Origin: Clostridium drakei
GTDB taxonomy: Bacteria; Bacillota; Clostridia; Clostridiales; Clostridiaceae
Assembly: GCF_000633595.2 (NCBI RefSeq)
Contig: NZ_JIBU02000039.1
Location: 1-64,000 of the forward strand
Direction of reading: 5' to 3'
Length of the DNA stretch: 64,000 nt
Made by a program: the position numbers and the translations under genes. The notes beneath the pieces were generated by a model. It was not told the origin of the DNA and ran no database searches. It was given only the letters and a program-made list of their open reading frames with translations. Of the stretch, positions 21,245 to 32,375 are shown in pieces (position 1 is the stretch's first letter; every line of letters starts with the position of its first letter).

Positions 21245-22741
21245 TTATTTATCCACGTTCTTAGTCATATCCATTTTACTGGCCAAATTTATAAACTCTT
21301 CATTATTTTTTGTCTTTGACAGAAGGTTTATTAACTGCTCTGTAACATTTTGAGTATTGTTTTCATCATATAAAACTTTTCTTATATTAAATGCAGCGTC
21401 TTTCTCTGCTTGATTTTCAAATAATAAATCGTCTCTTCTTGTTCCTGATTTATATACATCTATAGCAGGGAATATTCTTCTCTCTTGAAGTCTTCTATTA
21501 AGATGTACTTCCATATTTCCTGTACCCTTAAACTCTTCAAATATCATATCATCCATTCTGCTTCCTGTTTCTACAAGTGCTGTAGCAAGTATAGTAAGAC
21601 TGCCGCCTTCTTCTATATTTCTTGCTGCACCAAAAAACTTTTTAGGCATTATTAATGCTCCTGGATCTAATCCACCTGAAAGAGTCCTACCTGTAGGAGT
21701 TATAGTTAAATTATATGCTCTAGAAAGCCTTGTTATACTATCTAGTAAAATTACTACATCCTGACCCTGTTCTACCATTCTTTTTGCTCTTTCAAGTACC
21801 ATATACGCAACTTTTGTATGGTGTTCAGGTTCTTCATCAAATGTTGAATAAATAACTTCACCTTTAATATTCCTTTGCATGTCTGTAACTTCTTCAGGTC
21901 TTTCATCTATTAAAACAACAATGAGTTTAACTAATGGATGATTTGCAGATATACTTTGAGCTATCCTTTTTAGAAGAGTGGTTTTACCTGCTTTAGGTGG
22001 AGCAACTATAATTCCCCTTTGTCCTTTACCTATAGGAGATATTATATCCATAAGTCTTGTTGATAAATTTTCCCGATTAGTCTCTAGATTCAATCTTTGA
22101 TTTGGATAGATAGGAATAAGAGTTTCAAATGGTTTTCTTCCAACTGCTCTTTCTGGATTTTCACCATTTACCTTTTCTACATAGAGCAGCGCCTTAAACT
22201 TTTCTCCTTCTTTAGGAATTCTAACTTTTCCTTGAACTTCATCACCAGTTTTTAAATTAAATCTTCTTATTTGAGATGGGGATACATATATATCATCTGG
22301 TCCCGTTAAATAATTTCTGCCTCTCAAGAATCCGTAATTATTATTTTCTATTATTTCTAGTACTCCTCTTGCTGTATCAGATTCATTTATCATCTCTTTA
22401 AGCTTTTCTCTTTTTTCTTCTTCATTAGTTTTATGTTCTTCATTGTTTTTATGTTCTTCAACTTTATCAGCTACTACTTTTTTATCAGCCACTACTTTTG
22501 TTTCTTGATTTTTTGTTTCTTTTTCTGACTGAACTTCATTGTCATTAGCTATTGATTCACTTTTAGGGCTTATTTTTTCTCTAAGTATTTTTCCATCCTT
22601 TTCAATAGATGCGGGAGAAACTTTTTTAATTTCTTCCATCAATTCAGATTTTTTATACCTAGATATATTCTTAATTCCAAGACTTTTTGCCAATACTTTC
22701 AATTCAGCAACAGTCATGCCCTCTATATCCTTAGTCACCAA
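21245..22741 (-). CDS. rho: Transcription termination factor Rho
   Basis: Hexameric RNA helicase that ends transcription at Rho-dependent sites. Domains in order: an N-terminal Rho_N SAP-like domain (about residues 8-45); a low-complexity charged linker (about 50-125, rich in Lys, Glu and Asn); an RNA-binding cold-shock-like domain; and the ATPase core with Walker [20 protein letters not shown] and the Q/R-loop region. The linker insertion is longer than in E. coli Rho. The frame opens at a GTG (22756), but AGGTG spacing favours the TTG at 22741 or the adjacent GTG at 22738. Confidence 0.95.
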   Translation of the reverse strand: MVTKDIEGMTVAELKVLAKSLGIKNISRYKKSELMEEIKKVSPASIEKDGKILREKISPKSESIANDNEVQSEKETKNQETKVVADKKVVADKVEEHKNNEEHKTNEEEKREKLKEMINESDTARGVLEIIENNNYGFLRGRNYLTGPDDIYVSPSQIRRFNLKTGDEVQGKVRIPKEGEKFKALLYVEKVNGENPERAVGRKPFETLIPIYPNQRLNLETNRENLSTRLMDIISPIGKGQRGIIVAPPKAGKTTLLKRIAQSISANHPLVKLIVVLIDERPEEVTDMQRNIKGEVIYSTFDEEPEHHTKVAYMVLERAKRMVEQGQDVVILLDSITRLSRAYNLTITPTGRTLSGGLDPGALIMPKKFFGAARNIEEGGSLTILATALVETGSRMDDMIFEEFKGTGNMEVHLNRRLQERRIFPAIDVYKSGTRRDDLLFENQAEKDAAFNIRKVLYDENNTQNVTEQLINLLSKTKNNEEFINLASKMDMTKNVDK

Positions 22742-22918
22742 AAAATAACACCTCACAATATTAAGTTTTCACAATTTATTATAATCTTAGGGAAACGTTT
22801 AAGAGAATTCCAATTTAAAAGAATATACCGTACAATACATTATACCCCTTTTTTTTATTTTAATCCACATTTTTCACATTAAATATTATATCTAAGTAAA
22901 TTTTTAATTTAAGTATAT

Positions 22919-23260
22919 TCACATCATAGCATATAAACTTCTATTAACATTATTACATCTATCTACTCTTTGTTTCACTTTATCATAGTTACCTATATAA
23001 AATAGAGGAATTCCTAGTATTTCACACCCTCCAACTATCACTTCACCTTTTATAAGCTCATTAAAACTATATCTATAATAATGAAAGTTATCGCAAACAG
23101 GACATTTTACTTCAATATTGATTCCTTTATTAACAGTTTTTAATTTCAAAGAAGGGAATCTTTCACTAATTTTACTTGTTTCAAATAGAGAAAATTTTTT
23201 AACATCATAAGACCCATTAAAATTTTTCAATGCAATACTTATATCCATACCTAATAACAT
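22919..23260 (-). CDS. Hypothetical protein with a CPVC motif
   Basis: I do not recognise this 113-aa protein. It has no signal peptide or membrane helix. A CPVC motif sits mid-protein, followed by aromatic residues (FHYYRY), and another Cys lies in GGCEILG, so a metal site or redox role is possible but unproven. The frame opens at 23281, but the AAGGGGTGA site points to the ATG at 23260. It lies between rho and pyrG on the same strand with AT-rich gaps of 177 and 310 bases, so it is probably a separate transcript. Confidence 0.65.
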   Translation of the reverse strand: MLLGMDISIALKNFNGSYDVKKFSLFETSKISERFPSLKLKTVNKGINIEVKCPVCDNFHYYRYSFNELIKGEVIVGGCEILGIPLFYIGNYDKVKQRVDRCNNVNRSLYAMM

Positions 23261-23570
23261 AAAAGTCACCCCTTCCTTCACAAAGTTTTATATATATTAT
23301 TTCTATACATATCATTAAAATCCTTCATGAAAATTCTACAATTATTATTTTCATACAACATTTTTCTTACGTCACTAAGAAAATATCCAGATAAAAATAT
23401 TTTTAAATTGAGATAAAATAAATAAAAACCTATTTAGTGAAAAGCGTATTTTAGCATTACTATACATATTACACCTAAATTTGTGCAAATAGTAATAGTA
23501 CTAAATATAACTTTTAACCAAACAGGTTTTATATTAACTTAACAATGTAAAAACAATGTAATATTTTTAA

Positions 23571-25320
<1,750 letters not shown>

Positions 25321-25488
25321 ATTCAATTATGCTAAAATATTTGTTGACAAACTTTTTTATTAGTTTTATAATAAAAAATACCCTATATATTATATAATGG
25401 TATTTTTACGTTTTAAAACATACTTAATATACTACCACATTTTTATTTGTTATGCTACTCTTTTTTTTACCTTTCTTTAAAAAATATT

Positions 25489-25797
25489 TTACTCTATACT
25501 TTCCAATATATTCTCTGCTTCAAAATACATGTTTCTTATCTTTGTATTTAACAATATCTTTTCTCTTGCTTTTCTAAAATTACTATTTATATTTTTTGTA
25601 TTTATGCTTGGAAAGTCTTGTTGTATCATCTTCATATCATCACATCCATATTTTTTTATCAATAGAAAAAATAGATATTTACATTCTTTATCTTTTAATA
25701 TTTCTAATAATTTCTCTCTACTTATGCCTTTGTACTCACATAAAATATTTATTATCTTTTCATATTGTTCTCTCTTATCATTAAAATACTTAGACAT
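25489..25797 (-). CDS. Small helical protein of unknown function
   Basis: A 102-aa, charged, apparently all-helical cytoplasmic protein with no recognised domain, rich in Lys, Glu and Ile. The segment GISREKLLEILK followed by later helices could form a helix-turn-helix-like fold, but no family is claimed. The frame opens at a GTG (25806) that overlaps the GGAAGGTGAG ribosome site, so the ATG at 25797 is the likely start. It sits alone between the DUF1934 gene terminator and the pyrG leader. Confidence 0.65.
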   Translation of the reverse strand: MSKYFNDKREQYEKIINILCEYKGISREKLLEILKDKECKYLFFLLIKKYGCDDMKMIQQDFPSINTKNINSNFRKAREKILLNTKIRNMYFEAENILESIE

Positions 25798-25882
25798 AAT
25801 ACTCACCTTCCCATTTTATTTATATAGTTAATAATAATATTGCCACAATTTTCAATTTGTAAACCTTAATACATAATAAAGT

Positions 25883-25912
25883 AAAAAACGCAGCATAATA
25901 TTATTGCTGCGT
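25883..25912 (-). terminator. Terminator after the DUF1934 gene
   Basis: Eight-bp GC-rich stem (25888-25895 with 25905-25912) followed on the minus strand by six U. It overlaps the end of the DUF1934 gene. Confidence 0.88.
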
Positions 25913-26320
25913 CTTTATATTTATTTCTAACAATGTATTTTGAGGTTTATGTCCAGAAATACTCATAATATAATCTATAAATACTTCTCCACCATCATCA
26001 TCTAAATTAACAATTAATTTTTTTGTTTTAGTTTTCAGCTCCAATGTTCCATAAGGAGTGTCATACATGGATATATCTTCTTTGCCTTTGTGGAATTCCA
26101 TTTTACTAGTAGTACTTCCTGACCTTATAAGCAAAAATTTATCCTCGCTTATCTTTAATGTAGTTGTAGTACCTTCCATTCCTGAAATTTTAGTTTCTTT
26201 ATAAATAGCATAGTATGTGTTATCCTTTTTATAAAAATTTCCTGGCGTTACTACTTCAATAATATCATCTGTATCTTCAGTTTGCTTACTTAACACAGAT
26301 ATAATAGCTTTTTTTTTCAT
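25901..26320 (-). CDS. DUF1934 (YwiB-like) beta-barrel protein
   Basis: The 139-aa protein is rich in alternating hydrophobic strands, with the patterns FYKKDNTYYAIYKE and YGTLELKTKTKKL seen in the DUF1934 family, a lipocalin-like small barrel. Function is unknown. It has no signal peptide, so it is cytoplasmic. The ATG at 26320 follows a strong G-run ribosome site. The coding end lies in the terminator hairpin. The upstream neighbour is the PP-loop gene, 53 bases away on the same strand. Confidence 0.8.
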   Translation of the reverse strand: MKKKAIISVLSKQTEDTDDIIEVVTPGNFYKKDNTYYAIYKETKISGMEGTTTTLKISEDKFLLIRSGSTTSKMEFHKGKEDISMYDTPYGTLELKTKTKKLIVNLDDDGGEVFIDYIMSISGHKPQNTLLEINIKTQQ

Positions 26321-26373
26321 AAAATCCCCCCCATAGTACTGACGGTTAAAATATAAGCTTAGTCTTTATAATT

Positions 26374-27357
26374 TTATGGTAATATATATTTATTTAGTTC
26401 TTCTTCAGTAGCAGCTTTAACTTCCATGAATTTATCCAGAGGTTGCTTATAATATCCATATTTAATTTCTATTTTTTCTTCATTTTTTCCTTTGCAATAC
26501 CTTCCAGTAACTTTTGCTGCAAATTCTATATCTTCTTCAGTTGCTTCTCCTATTATCATAACCATAGATCCATTAAAATCACTTGCCAAAAATATCATAT
26601 CTTTTTTAGTTAAGTATTGCTTTATTTCTTGTGCTTCTTCTGCAGTTCTCGTGGAAATAATTTTAGCTTTTTCTGACACCCTAAAATGTCTTCCATATTT
26701 TAAAACTCCCAAATCCCTAGCAATTACATCTTCCTTTTTATCTAAAAGATCTTTTAATCTTTTTGCATAGTTAGGCTCAGTAAGTTTACAACCTCCTGCT
26801 GGTGATGGATAATCCTTTATACCCCATTTTTCTGCTAACTCCATTTGAACTTTTCTACTTCTTCCTGATATGTCCATAAGTTTTTCTCTGTCAACTAATC
26901 CTTCTAATTCCATCTTTGTTGGAGCAAGATTTTTAGCACATAATGGTCTCAATATCTTATCACTAAATCCAGATTCTTTTTTTACTACATCCAATGAACT
27001 TTTATTTTGAGACATAGGCCTTTGATTTAAAACCTCACCTGTTATTATAAAATCGGCTTCATACTTTTCTAGCATTTTACCTGAATAATTCATCATCATT
27101 GCATGACAGTCAATACAAGGGTTTATATTTTTCCCATATCCATGCTTTGGGTTTTTAACCATTTCAAAATGCTCTTCTGAAAAATCAACGACTTCTAAAG
27201 GAACATCTATCTGTTTAGCCATTCTTATGGCATTATCAGGTCCAAAAAAATAAGATTTAAAACATATTCCTATTACTTCTATTCCTTGATCCTTTATAAG
27301 TTTTGCTGCTAATACACTATCTAGTCCCCCAGACATCATTGCAAGTGCTTTTGTCAT
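26374..27357 (-). CDS. PP-loop ATPase with NFACT-R-like C-terminus (predicted tRNA thiolation)
   Basis: The 327-aa protein begins with the PP-loop SGGLDS (about residues 9-14), which activates a substrate with ATP, and has a central cysteine pair in NPCIDC plus another Cys in GGCKL. These resemble tRNA thiouridylases such as MnmA and ThiI, but the C-terminal 110 residues look like an NFACT-R-type RNA-binding module rather than the MnmA tail. A role in tRNA sulfur modification is therefore plausible but unproven. The ATG at 27357 has an AAAGGTGA site. It is not the LarE sulfur transferase expected to partner larB and larC. Confidence 0.75.
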   Translation of the reverse strand: MTKALAMMSGGLDSVLAAKLIKDQGIEVIGICFKSYFFGPDNAIRMAKQIDVPLEVVDFSEEHFEMVKNPKHGYGKNINPCIDCHAMMMNYSGKMLEKYEADFIITGEVLNQRPMSQNKSSLDVVKKESGFSDKILRPLCAKNLAPTKMELEGLVDREKLMDISGRSRKVQMELAEKWGIKDYPSPAGGCKLTEPNYAKRLKDLLDKKEDVIARDLGVLKYGRHFRVSEKAKIISTRTAEEAQEIKQYLTKKDMIFLASDFNGSMVMIIGEATEEDIEFAAKVTGRYCKGKNEEKIEIKYGYYKQPLDKFMEVKAATEEELNKYILP

Positions 27358-27515
27358 ATTATCACCTTTCCTGTAGACTATAAAATTAGTCCTGCTTTTA
27401 TTTTTAAAACTTCTAAGTAATAGTTTAGTTAATTTTCAGCACTTTATCAATAGATTAATTTTCTTAATCGTATATTTTTTGCAAAACTATAAAGAATTTT
27501 GATCTATATCATTGT

Positions 27516-28880
27516 TTACATTGTAAGTTTACCATTTGGAGTATTTATAATTTGAATTATTTTTTGTTCATATCCAGTTTCTGCATTTATATACACTACA
27601 AAATTATCATCTTTATAATTTCCCGAAAATTCATAGCATAATGCTTCATTATTTGTTTCTGTTGGGACTATAGCGAGTCTTATATTATTTATATTAAGCC
27701 TTTTCCCTACTCTTTCTCTAGCTTTATCTTCACTTACCTTTGGTGTAGGTATATTTCTGTTTTCTTCATGTGCTACAAGATACTTTTCTGATTCTATTCC
27801 TATTATACTACCGTCATCTAAAGCTATTTTCAACTTTATTTGATCAGGATACATTCTAACATTTTGCTGTGTATATATATAATTTATTAGCGCAGTATCT
27901 CCGTAATTTAGCGTATACGTAGGAATCATATTTTTATATCCTATGTTTTGTAAATACTTACTTCCAATATCAACAGATTTATTAAAGTCTACATTAGTTT
28001 TATTTATAGCTCTATTATCAATCAAATATACTACCTTTCCACCATGTTTACTTATTTCACAAATTATATCACTATTCTTTCTTCCCTTGATAGCTACTTG
28101 GAATCTATATGTATCTATATTTTGTTTTCCTGTACTAGCTTTTGATTGTATAGTTTGAATTTTGTCCTTGCCTATAATTTTGGTAACTACTTGTTCTGCT
28201 TCTTTTTGTGAAATTTGCTTTTGTAAATTTATTTTAGGATTTATTTTTAAAGTATTATCTGAAAATGGTCCATCATAAATTAATGCAGGATATTGAGTTA
28301 CTTGTTTTTGTATACCTTGGAACTGATCATTTATTAACGGTTCTTTATTACTAGCAAGAACACTACTAGTTTTCTTTCTTATATCTCCCCACTTAACCTT
28401 ACCATTATTTATTTCATCAGATGCTAGTTTTAATTGCTTCTCCAACGAAAAAGATTCATTTTTCAACCTATCTATAGTATTATAATCTTGCTCAGTTAAT
28501 TCTCTTCCTTCGGAAGATACTTTAGCTAAAGTATAACAAAAGTCTCCTACTTGAGATACAAATTTACTTGTATCTCCTATAACCTGCTGAGATATTGGCA
28601 AGGAATGAAGTTTGTCATTTGCTATAGCTGAATATCTGAATATATTTTCAAATACAACTATACTTTGTTCCTTCGATCCAACTACATTTGCTTTTCCTAA
28701 ATCTACTCTTATGTTTTGCACTGAACTTATAAGGTCATACATATTTTTACTATATTCTCCTTGAAGATAATTCCTATAATCCGTCCTTTCAAGAGTCATA
28801 AGGATTGCAAAAGTGCTTGAAAAAACTACTATTAATGCAACTACAGATGTATATATTATTCTCTTTCTAGTAAATTTCAT
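27516..28880 (-). CDS. ypeB: Germination protein YpeB
   Basis: YpeB is a spore membrane-associated protein needed to localise and protect the cortex-lytic enzyme SleB. The 454-aa protein has one N-terminal membrane helix (about residues 8-28), a helical N-domain and C-terminal PepSY-type repeats (from about residue 215). Length fits the family. In Bacillus ypeB is usually beside sleB. Here no sleB is adjacent on either side, so the hydrolase must be encoded elsewhere. An AGGAGGAA site precedes the ATG. No terminator was recognised in 27358-27515. Confidence 0.9.
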   Translation of the reverse strand: MKFTRKRIIYTSVVALIVVFSSTFAILMTLERTDYRNYLQGEYSKNMYDLISSVQNIRVDLGKANVVGSKEQSIVVFENIFRYSAIANDKLHSLPISQQVIGDTSKFVSQVGDFCYTLAKVSSEGRELTEQDYNTIDRLKNESFSLEKQLKLASDEINNGKVKWGDIRKKTSSVLASNKEPLINDQFQGIQKQVTQYPALIYDGPFSDNTLKINPKINLQKQISQKEAEQVVTKIIGKDKIQTIQSKASTGKQNIDTYRFQVAIKGRKNSDIICEISKHGGKVVYLIDNRAINKTNVDFNKSVDIGSKYLQNIGYKNMIPTYTLNYGDTALINYIYTQQNVRMYPDQIKLKIALDDGSIIGIESEKYLVAHEENRNIPTPKVSEDKARERVGKRLNINNIRLAIVPTETNNEALCYEFSGNYKDDNFVVYINAETGYEQKIIQIINTPNGKLTM

Positions 28881-29203
28881 AAAAATTCCTCCTAAAATGC
28901 TTATTTTAAATACAACTTATTTATATTATCCATATTTAATTAATTGTTATTCATTATGTATCCATTTTCTTAAATATTATGAATAAAACCATATCTTAGA
29001 GTCAAAAATAAATTAAATAATAATAAAAAATTACAACTATAAAATAAACTTTTGAATTACAATATATAGTATGTAAACATATTATCTTAACATTAAATTT
29101 TTCTTACTTATATTAATTTTTTCTTAAATGTTATCTAAACTTGTTTATTATTGCTCTTATATTTTATATAATGTTATTACATACTTAACCAGAAGGTGAT
29201 TAA
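28881..29203. other. AT-rich divergent intergenic region
   Basis: This 323-base gap separates the divergent ypeB and UgtP-like genes and must contain both promoters. A TATAAT sits near 29170 upstream of the plus-strand gene, without a well-spaced -35. ypeB would be expected to use a forespore sigma factor, but I could not identify the site with confidence. No RNA structure recognised. Confidence 0.5.
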
Positions 29204-30445
29204 ATGAAATTTTTGATTCTTTCAGTTTCTGCAGGTGGAGGACACGGTCATGCTGCAGAAGCACTAAAAGATTATATAAATTTAAAAATTCCTGAATCTG
29301 AAATAAAAATTATAGATACGTTAAAATATATAAATCCAATAATTGATAAGGTAGTAATTGGAAGTTATTTGAAAACTTTAAAAGTTACTCCTTCTCTTTA
29401 TGGGAAATTATACAATTATTCAGAAGGGGATTATGGAATTACTAATACTATTAGTGCTAAATTTAACGAAATCATGACTTACAAACTAATACCACTAATT
29501 GATGAATTTTCTCCTAACATTTTAATATGTACTCATCCATTTACAACAGAAATGGTATCTATAATGAAATCTAAATATAATTTAAATATACCTGTTATGT
29601 CCATAATCACGGATTATTATCCCCATGGATCTTGGTTACATTCTTACATAGATGCTTATGTAGTTTCAAACAAAGACATGGTTGAAGACATGGTATCCAA
29701 GGGAATACCAAAAAACACAATTCACGATTTGGGCATACCTGTAAACCCTAGCTTTATGGACAAATATAAGAAAGATGATACCTTAAAGGAATTGAACTTG
29801 GACCCTTCCAAATTTACTATCCTAGTTATGGGTGGAAGTTTAGGTATGGGTAAAATTACAGATGTATACCATGAGCTTAATAAAGTAAATAAAGATATTC
29901 AAATAATTGTAATAACAGGTAAAAACGAAAAACTTTATAATGAACTATCAATATTAGAACAGACTTCAACAAAACCTACTAAGATAATAGGATTTACTGA
30001 CAAAGTCAATAAATATATGCAAGCTTGTGATTTACTTTTAACTAAACCTGGTGGGCTTACAATAACAGAAGCTCTTATATGTGGAATCCCTTTGGGAATC
30101 TTTTCTCCAATTCCAGGACAAGAAGAAAAAAATGCAGAATTTCTTTTAAATCATAATTTAGCAATTAATCTATCTGATACTAACAAATGTCAAGAAACTA
30201 TAGAAAACCTATTACAATTTGAAGATAAATTGGAAGTTATGAAATCAAACTGCAGTAAATTTTCAAAGCCTGATAGCGGAGATAGAATAGTTGAACTAAT
30301 AAAATACTTAATAAAAAACAAAAGCATTTCAAGTTTAAAAAACTTTGATAAAGATTATGAAAAGGATAATAATATTAAAACATTTTTTAAATCTGTTGAA
30401 GAATACTTCCTGAAAACAGCAATTAAAATTTTTGCAAACAACTAA
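29204..30445 (+). CDS. MGDG synthase/UgtP-like glycosyltransferase
   Basis: The 413-aa protein belongs to the GT28-like family that adds sugars to diacylglycerol. The N-terminal signature SVSAGGGHGHAAEAL (about residue 7) matches the MGDG-synthase N-domain. The C-terminal nucleotide-sugar domain carries TKPGGLTITEAL, typical of MurG/UgtP proteins. It probably makes membrane glycolipid, perhaps the lipoteichoic-acid anchor, on the cytoplasmic face of the membrane. It is a single plus-strand gene converging on spoIIR, with a shared terminator. AGAAGGTGA precedes the ATG. Confidence 0.85.
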   Translation: MKFLILSVSAGGGHGHAAEALKDYINLKIPESEIKIIDTLKYINPIIDKVVIGSYLKTLKVTPSLYGKLYNYSEGDYGITNTISAKFNEIMTYKLIPLIDEFSPNILICTHPFTTEMVSIMKSKYNLNIPVMSIITDYYPHGSWLHSYIDAYVVSNKDMVEDMVSKGIPKNTIHDLGIPVNPSFMDKYKKDDTLKELNLDPSKFTILVMGGSLGMGKITDVYHELNKVNKDIQIIVITGKNEKLYNELSILEQTSTKPTKIIGFTDKVNKYMQACDLLLTKPGGLTITEALICGIPLGIFSPIPGQEEKNAEFLLNHNLAINLSDTNKCQETIENLLQFEDKLEVMKSNCSKFSKPDSGDRIVELIKYLIKNKSISSLKNFDKDYEKDNNIKTFFKSVEEYFLKTAIKIFANN

Positions 30446-30475
30446 AAAATCCAGTATTTATTTCACTGGATTTTT
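30445..30475. terminator. Shared bidirectional terminator (UgtP-like gene and spoIIR)
   Basis: An 11-bp stem (30445-30455 with 30465-30475) flanked by A- and T-rich arms begins at the plus-strand stop codon and contains the spoIIR stop (30458-30460) in its loop. Confidence 0.9.
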
Positions 30476-31108
30476 CTTATCTTTTAATAATTCTAAAATC
30501 TTAAATTTAACTTTTATACTATTTTTATTACCAGAATTACTTATTTGATTATCTATCATTTTATACTCTTCAGGAGATAGAACCTTTTTCATATCTTTCT
30601 CTGTTTCCTTATAAGAAACTTCCCCTTTTGTAATATCAACAAAACATAAAGGCGGAAACATTACACACCACCAATTCTGACCTTCACCATCTCCTATAAT
30701 TATTCTATAGGCTTCATATTTTCCCTGTGGCAATGTTATATTGCCATAGGTTTTTATAGGAAAGTTTTCATTAGATAATGTGGTTTTAACAACATAATTA
30801 TATCCATTTTTGCTTATTACATCTTTTGCTATCGTTATTATTTCATTGTTATCTTTTCTAATTATTTCTCTAGATTCCTCTATACTTTTTGAATTTTTTA
30901 ACTTAGGCTGCATATACTCTAAAACTTTATCTCTAACTTTTAACTTAAGAGCTTGGTCACTTTTTGAGTCACTGTTTGCTATTACATGAAATCTTATAAT
31001 TTTAGAAGCTATATCTTCTTGAACAGAATCACCACTTACTTTTGTTCTATTAACAGTTAAGGCAAATATACCTAAAATACAAATAAAAATAACTAAAACC
31101 TTTTTCAT
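30458..31108 (-). CDS. spoIIR: Stage II sporulation protein R
   Basis: SpoIIR is made in the forespore and secreted, where it triggers SpoIIGA to process pro-sigma-E in the mother cell. The protein has an N-terminal signal segment (MKKVLVIFICILGIFAL) followed by the family core, including RFHVIANSDSKSDQALKLKVRD and the segment with WWCVMFPPLCFVD. The frame extends 15 codons upstream, but a GGGGGA site spaces to the ATG at 31108, giving 216 aa. In other species it is transcribed by sigma-F; I could not find a clean site here. Confidence 0.93.
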   Translation of the reverse strand: MKKVLVIFICILGIFALTVNRTKVSGDSVQEDIASKIIRFHVIANSDSKSDQALKLKVRDKVLEYMQPKLKNSKSIEESREIIRKDNNEIITIAKDVISKNGYNYVVKTTLSNENFPIKTYGNITLPQGKYEAYRIIIGDGEGQNWWCVMFPPLCFVDITKGEVSYKETEKDMKKVLSPEEYKMIDNQISNSGNKNSIKVKFKILELLKDKKNPVK

Positions 31109-31208
31109 AACTTTTATCCCCCATTTATAATTTGTTATTAGTATTATTGACACATATTTTAGTTATATTCACCCTAAATATATTTATTAGTCTTTCTAAG
31201 AATTATAG

Positions 31209-32375
31209 TTATTTTGATACCCCTATTCTCCTTATATTTGTAGTTACATTAACATTTATTACTGAATTTTTATATGCTTCAGGCCAATTATTCTTCTTTT
31301 GATTCCAGATTTGAGGATGATACTTTTTTATGTATTCTCCTAATTCCGCTGGATCAACTTGATATTCATTTTGAGTAATTCTAATTAACTGTTCACATTC
31401 TTCCCTTAACGATTTATTAAAATCATTTTCTATAATATTCAATTCATTTTTGGAATCTAAATTACTATCTATATAGTACTCCTTTAGTTCACCTTCTAAA
31501 TTAATATACACATTAAATATAAGTTTTCCATCAACATCCTTTACTCTTATTTTTCTACCTGTACTATTAAATGAAACATCTACGGGATGCCCATCTTTAT
31601 ATATTGCTTTCTTACCCTCATGAAGTTTACCCTTTAGTATTTGTAAATTAACAGTTTGTATAGGTGATAAATATCCCTTCAATTTATAACCTTCTATTAT
31701 CCCAGCTCCACTCATTTTCAGTTCTTTTTTATCTTTATCTATCTCCATAACTGGCAATGCTATATTCCCATTTTCATTTAATGATACAAGAAATTTATTT
31801 AACGTTACAGGTAATACAGCATTTCCTGCATCATTTTCAATCAAACCAGTTATATAACTTTCAACATTTTTTTCTGTTTTGGGTTTATATTTTATATAAT
31901 CTTCTGTCTTTCCTTTTGCTATAGCTACATCCATCATCCTATCTAATGAAGCTTGCCTTTGCAAATAGTCTACTATCTCTTTTAAAGTATCTGGGTGTTG
32001 TAAAATTTCACTGCTTAATACTAAAAGCTTTGTATGACTAAATTTTACAATCCTACTAGTTTTAGCACTAGCCTTGCTTATAGCATCTTCCATTGAATAA
32101 GCATCTGTATCTATATATATATCTTCAGCAGTTCCACCTTTATCTGGCCCTAATTTACTTATATCTGGAGATCCTAAAATAACATGTATCCTTTTAACAT
32201 TGACACCATTATAAGGATCGTCTGACTTTACTTCTTTAGGTTTTTTATCTATTTGTTCTCCAACATCCACACCTACAACAGATATAAAGCTTTTTCTATC
32301 TATTTCAACTTTGTCCCAACATCCAGTAAAAGTGCAACAAATCAATACTAATGGTAGAAATTTTTTAAGTTTCAT
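31209..32375 (-). CDS. GerA-type germinant receptor, C subunit (lipoprotein)
   Basis: C subunit of a spore germinant receptor, anchored by lipid on the outer face of the spore inner membrane. The N-terminus is a lipoprotein signal with lipobox FTGC, followed by WDKVEIDRKSF, the usual GerAC start, and the Spore_GerAC domain over most of the 388 residues. The frame opens at a TTG, but AAGGGGAG spaces to the ATG at 32375. It overlaps the B-subunit gene by 11 bases, indicating translational coupling. It is the last gene of the operon. Confidence 0.92.
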   Translation of the reverse strand: MKLKKFLPLVLICCTFTGCWDKVEIDRKSFISVVGVDVGEQIDKKPKEVKSDDPYNGVNVKRIHVILGSPDISKLGPDKGGTAEDIYIDTDAYSMEDAISKASAKTSRIVKFSHTKLLVLSSEILQHPDTLKEIVDYLQRQASLDRMMDVAIAKGKTEDYIKYKPKTEKNVESYITGLIENDAGNAVLPVTLNKFLVSLNENGNIALPVMEIDKDKKELKMSGAGIIEGYKLKGYLSPIQTVNLQILKGKLHEGKKAIYKDGHPVDVSFNSTGRKIRVKDVDGKLIFNVYINLEGELKEYYIDSNLDSKNELNIIENDFNKSLREECEQLIRITQNEYQVDPAELGEYIKKYHPQIWNQKKNNWPEAYKNSVINVNVTTNIRRIGVSK

